From NCBI GenBank assembly GCA_041593595.1, contig JBFHNV010000255.1, positions 1 through 8,058 of the forward strand: a stretch of 8,058 nt of DNA. The letters run 5' to 3'. Each line of letters begins with the position of its first letter. Position 1 is the first letter of the stretch. Below are positions 5,931 to 8,058 of the stretch, in pieces. This DNA is from JBFHNV01 sp041593595 (GTDB lineage Bacteria > Pseudomonadota > Gammaproteobacteria > HK1). The notes beneath the pieces were generated by a model. That model was not told where the DNA came from and did no database searches. It saw nothing but the letters and a program-made list of their open reading frames with translations. Both the position numbers and the translations under genes were made by a program.

Positions 5931-6786
5931 ATGCTCGAGATCATTCCCTGCCTCGACACGGACGAGATGGCCGAGCTCCGTCGCCGGGAGCTCCAGATCC
6001 CGAACAACGTCGCGGCGCGCCTCGGCCGCACGGCGGTGGAGGCCGCGGAGCGCGGCTTCTACCGCCTCCCGGACGGGCGCCGGGTGGACTGGCTGCACGA
6101 GGTGCAGGCCGCGCTGCGCAGTCGAACGAGCATCCCGCCGGACGCAGCGCTGCCGCCGGTAGATCCACGGCCCGTCGCCGCGACGCAGGTGCAGGTGGTG
6201 AACGAGACCACCCTCGCGGCAACGCGGCGCCTGGTGGCGGCCGGGCACGCCCCCCTCGCCCTGAACTTCGCCAACGGCGTGCAGCCCGGCGGTGGCTTCC
6301 TGCGCGGTGCGCTGGCCCAGGAGGAGGTGCTGTGCCGGTCGAGCGCGCTGCACGCGACCCTCGCCGGCGACCCCATGTACGACGCGCACCGCGAGCGCCC
6401 GCTCCCCGACTCCAGCGACTGGGCGATCCACTCCCTGGGGGTGCCCGTGTTCCGCACCGACGATGGCACCGAGCTGGAACGCCCGTGGCTGGCGAGCTTC
6501 CTCACCTGCGCCGCGCCCTATGCGCCCGGCGTCGGCCAACCCCTCGCGGGGGACCTGCTGCAAGCCCGGATCCACCGGGTGCTGGCCATCGCGCGCGCCT
6601 GCCGCTACCGGGTGCTGGTCCTCGGTGCCTGGGGCTGCGGGGCATTCGGCAATGATCCCCGCCGCACCGCGAGGGACTTCCGCCAGGCCCTGGAGGGCGC
6701 CTTCGACGGCGCCTTCTCCCAGGTGGTGCTCGCGATCACGGACTGGTCGCCGGAACGCCGCTACCTGGGGCCCTTCCGCGACGTGT

Positions 6787-6809
<23 letters not shown>
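5931..6809 (+). CDS. Microbial-type poly(ADP-ribose) glycohydrolase-like protein (TIGR02452/DUF2263 family)
   Basis: This 292-residue protein has a macrodomain-like catalytic half. The PARG signature GGG-x7-QEE is intact: Gly120-122 and Gln130-Glu131-Glu132, in the segment PGGGFLRGALAQEE. The equivalent glutamates of characterised bacterial PARGs cleave the ribose-ribose bonds of ADP-ribose polymers. NFANG just before, and GAWGCGAFGNDP (232-243), match the ADP-ribose-binding loops of the fold. The N-terminal 80 residues, with RRRELQIPNNVAARLGRTAVEA, match the accessory region usual in this family. Length is normal. The start is set by the conserved N-terminus and GGAGGT 10 bp upstream. No ADP-ribosyl transferase is visible in the window, so its substrate is unknown; removal of ADP-ribose from proteins or nucleic acids, or NAD metabolite handling, are options. 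The 3' end overlaps the opposing YgiQ gene by 23 bp. Confidence 0.9.

Positions 6810-8058
<1,249 letters not shown>

Overview
The window comes from a GC-rich bacterial chromosome, most likely a gammaproteobacterium. The evidence is the dense coding, the YgiQ-type radical SAM protein, and two families of small palindromic intergenic repeats. One family is of the AAATCAAG...CTGCGTCCC...CTTGATTT type. The other carries the GTAGGAGCGGGC core familiar from Pseudomonas and related groups. Genus and species cannot be fixed from this sequence alone. No rRNA, tRNA, CRISPR array, phage gene or transposase was found.

Left part (1-4126, + strand): an acyl-CoA dehydrogenase of the ACAD10/11-like type, an AMP-forming acyl-CoA ligase and a fold-type I PLP aminotransferase, all co-directional. 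The ligase and aminotransferase genes overlap by 8 bp and are almost certainly one operon. The dehydrogenase is separated from the ligase by about 165 bp packed with REP-like repeats. These form a 30-bp perfect inverted repeat that supplies the dehydrogenase's last codons and stop, and a further copy ends one base before the ligase start codon. Another palindrome of similar layout lies at the left edge of the window.

Middle part (4138-5743, - strand): a small secreted MORN-repeat protein, then a 3-hydroxyacyl-CoA dehydrogenase-fold enzyme that looks most like L-carnitine dehydrogenase. The MORN gene has its own plausible promoter. The four metabolic enzymes together suggest catabolism of a CoA-activated organic acid, possibly hydroxylated or nitrogen-containing. 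The substrate is not determined by the sequence.

Right part (5744-8058): a divergent intergenic region with two GGAGCGGGC hairpin repeats, then a microbial-type poly(ADP-ribose) glycohydrolase-like gene on +. This gene overlaps tail-to-tail by 23 bp with a YgiQ-family radical SAM gene on -, whose N-terminal part lies beyond the window.

I see no clear evidence of a wholly new multi-gene system. The most interesting points are the repeats that shape both ends of neighbouring coding regions, the orphan PARG-like hydrolase, and the unassigned ACAD11-like/ligase/aminotransferase/carnitine-dehydrogenase-like gene set.
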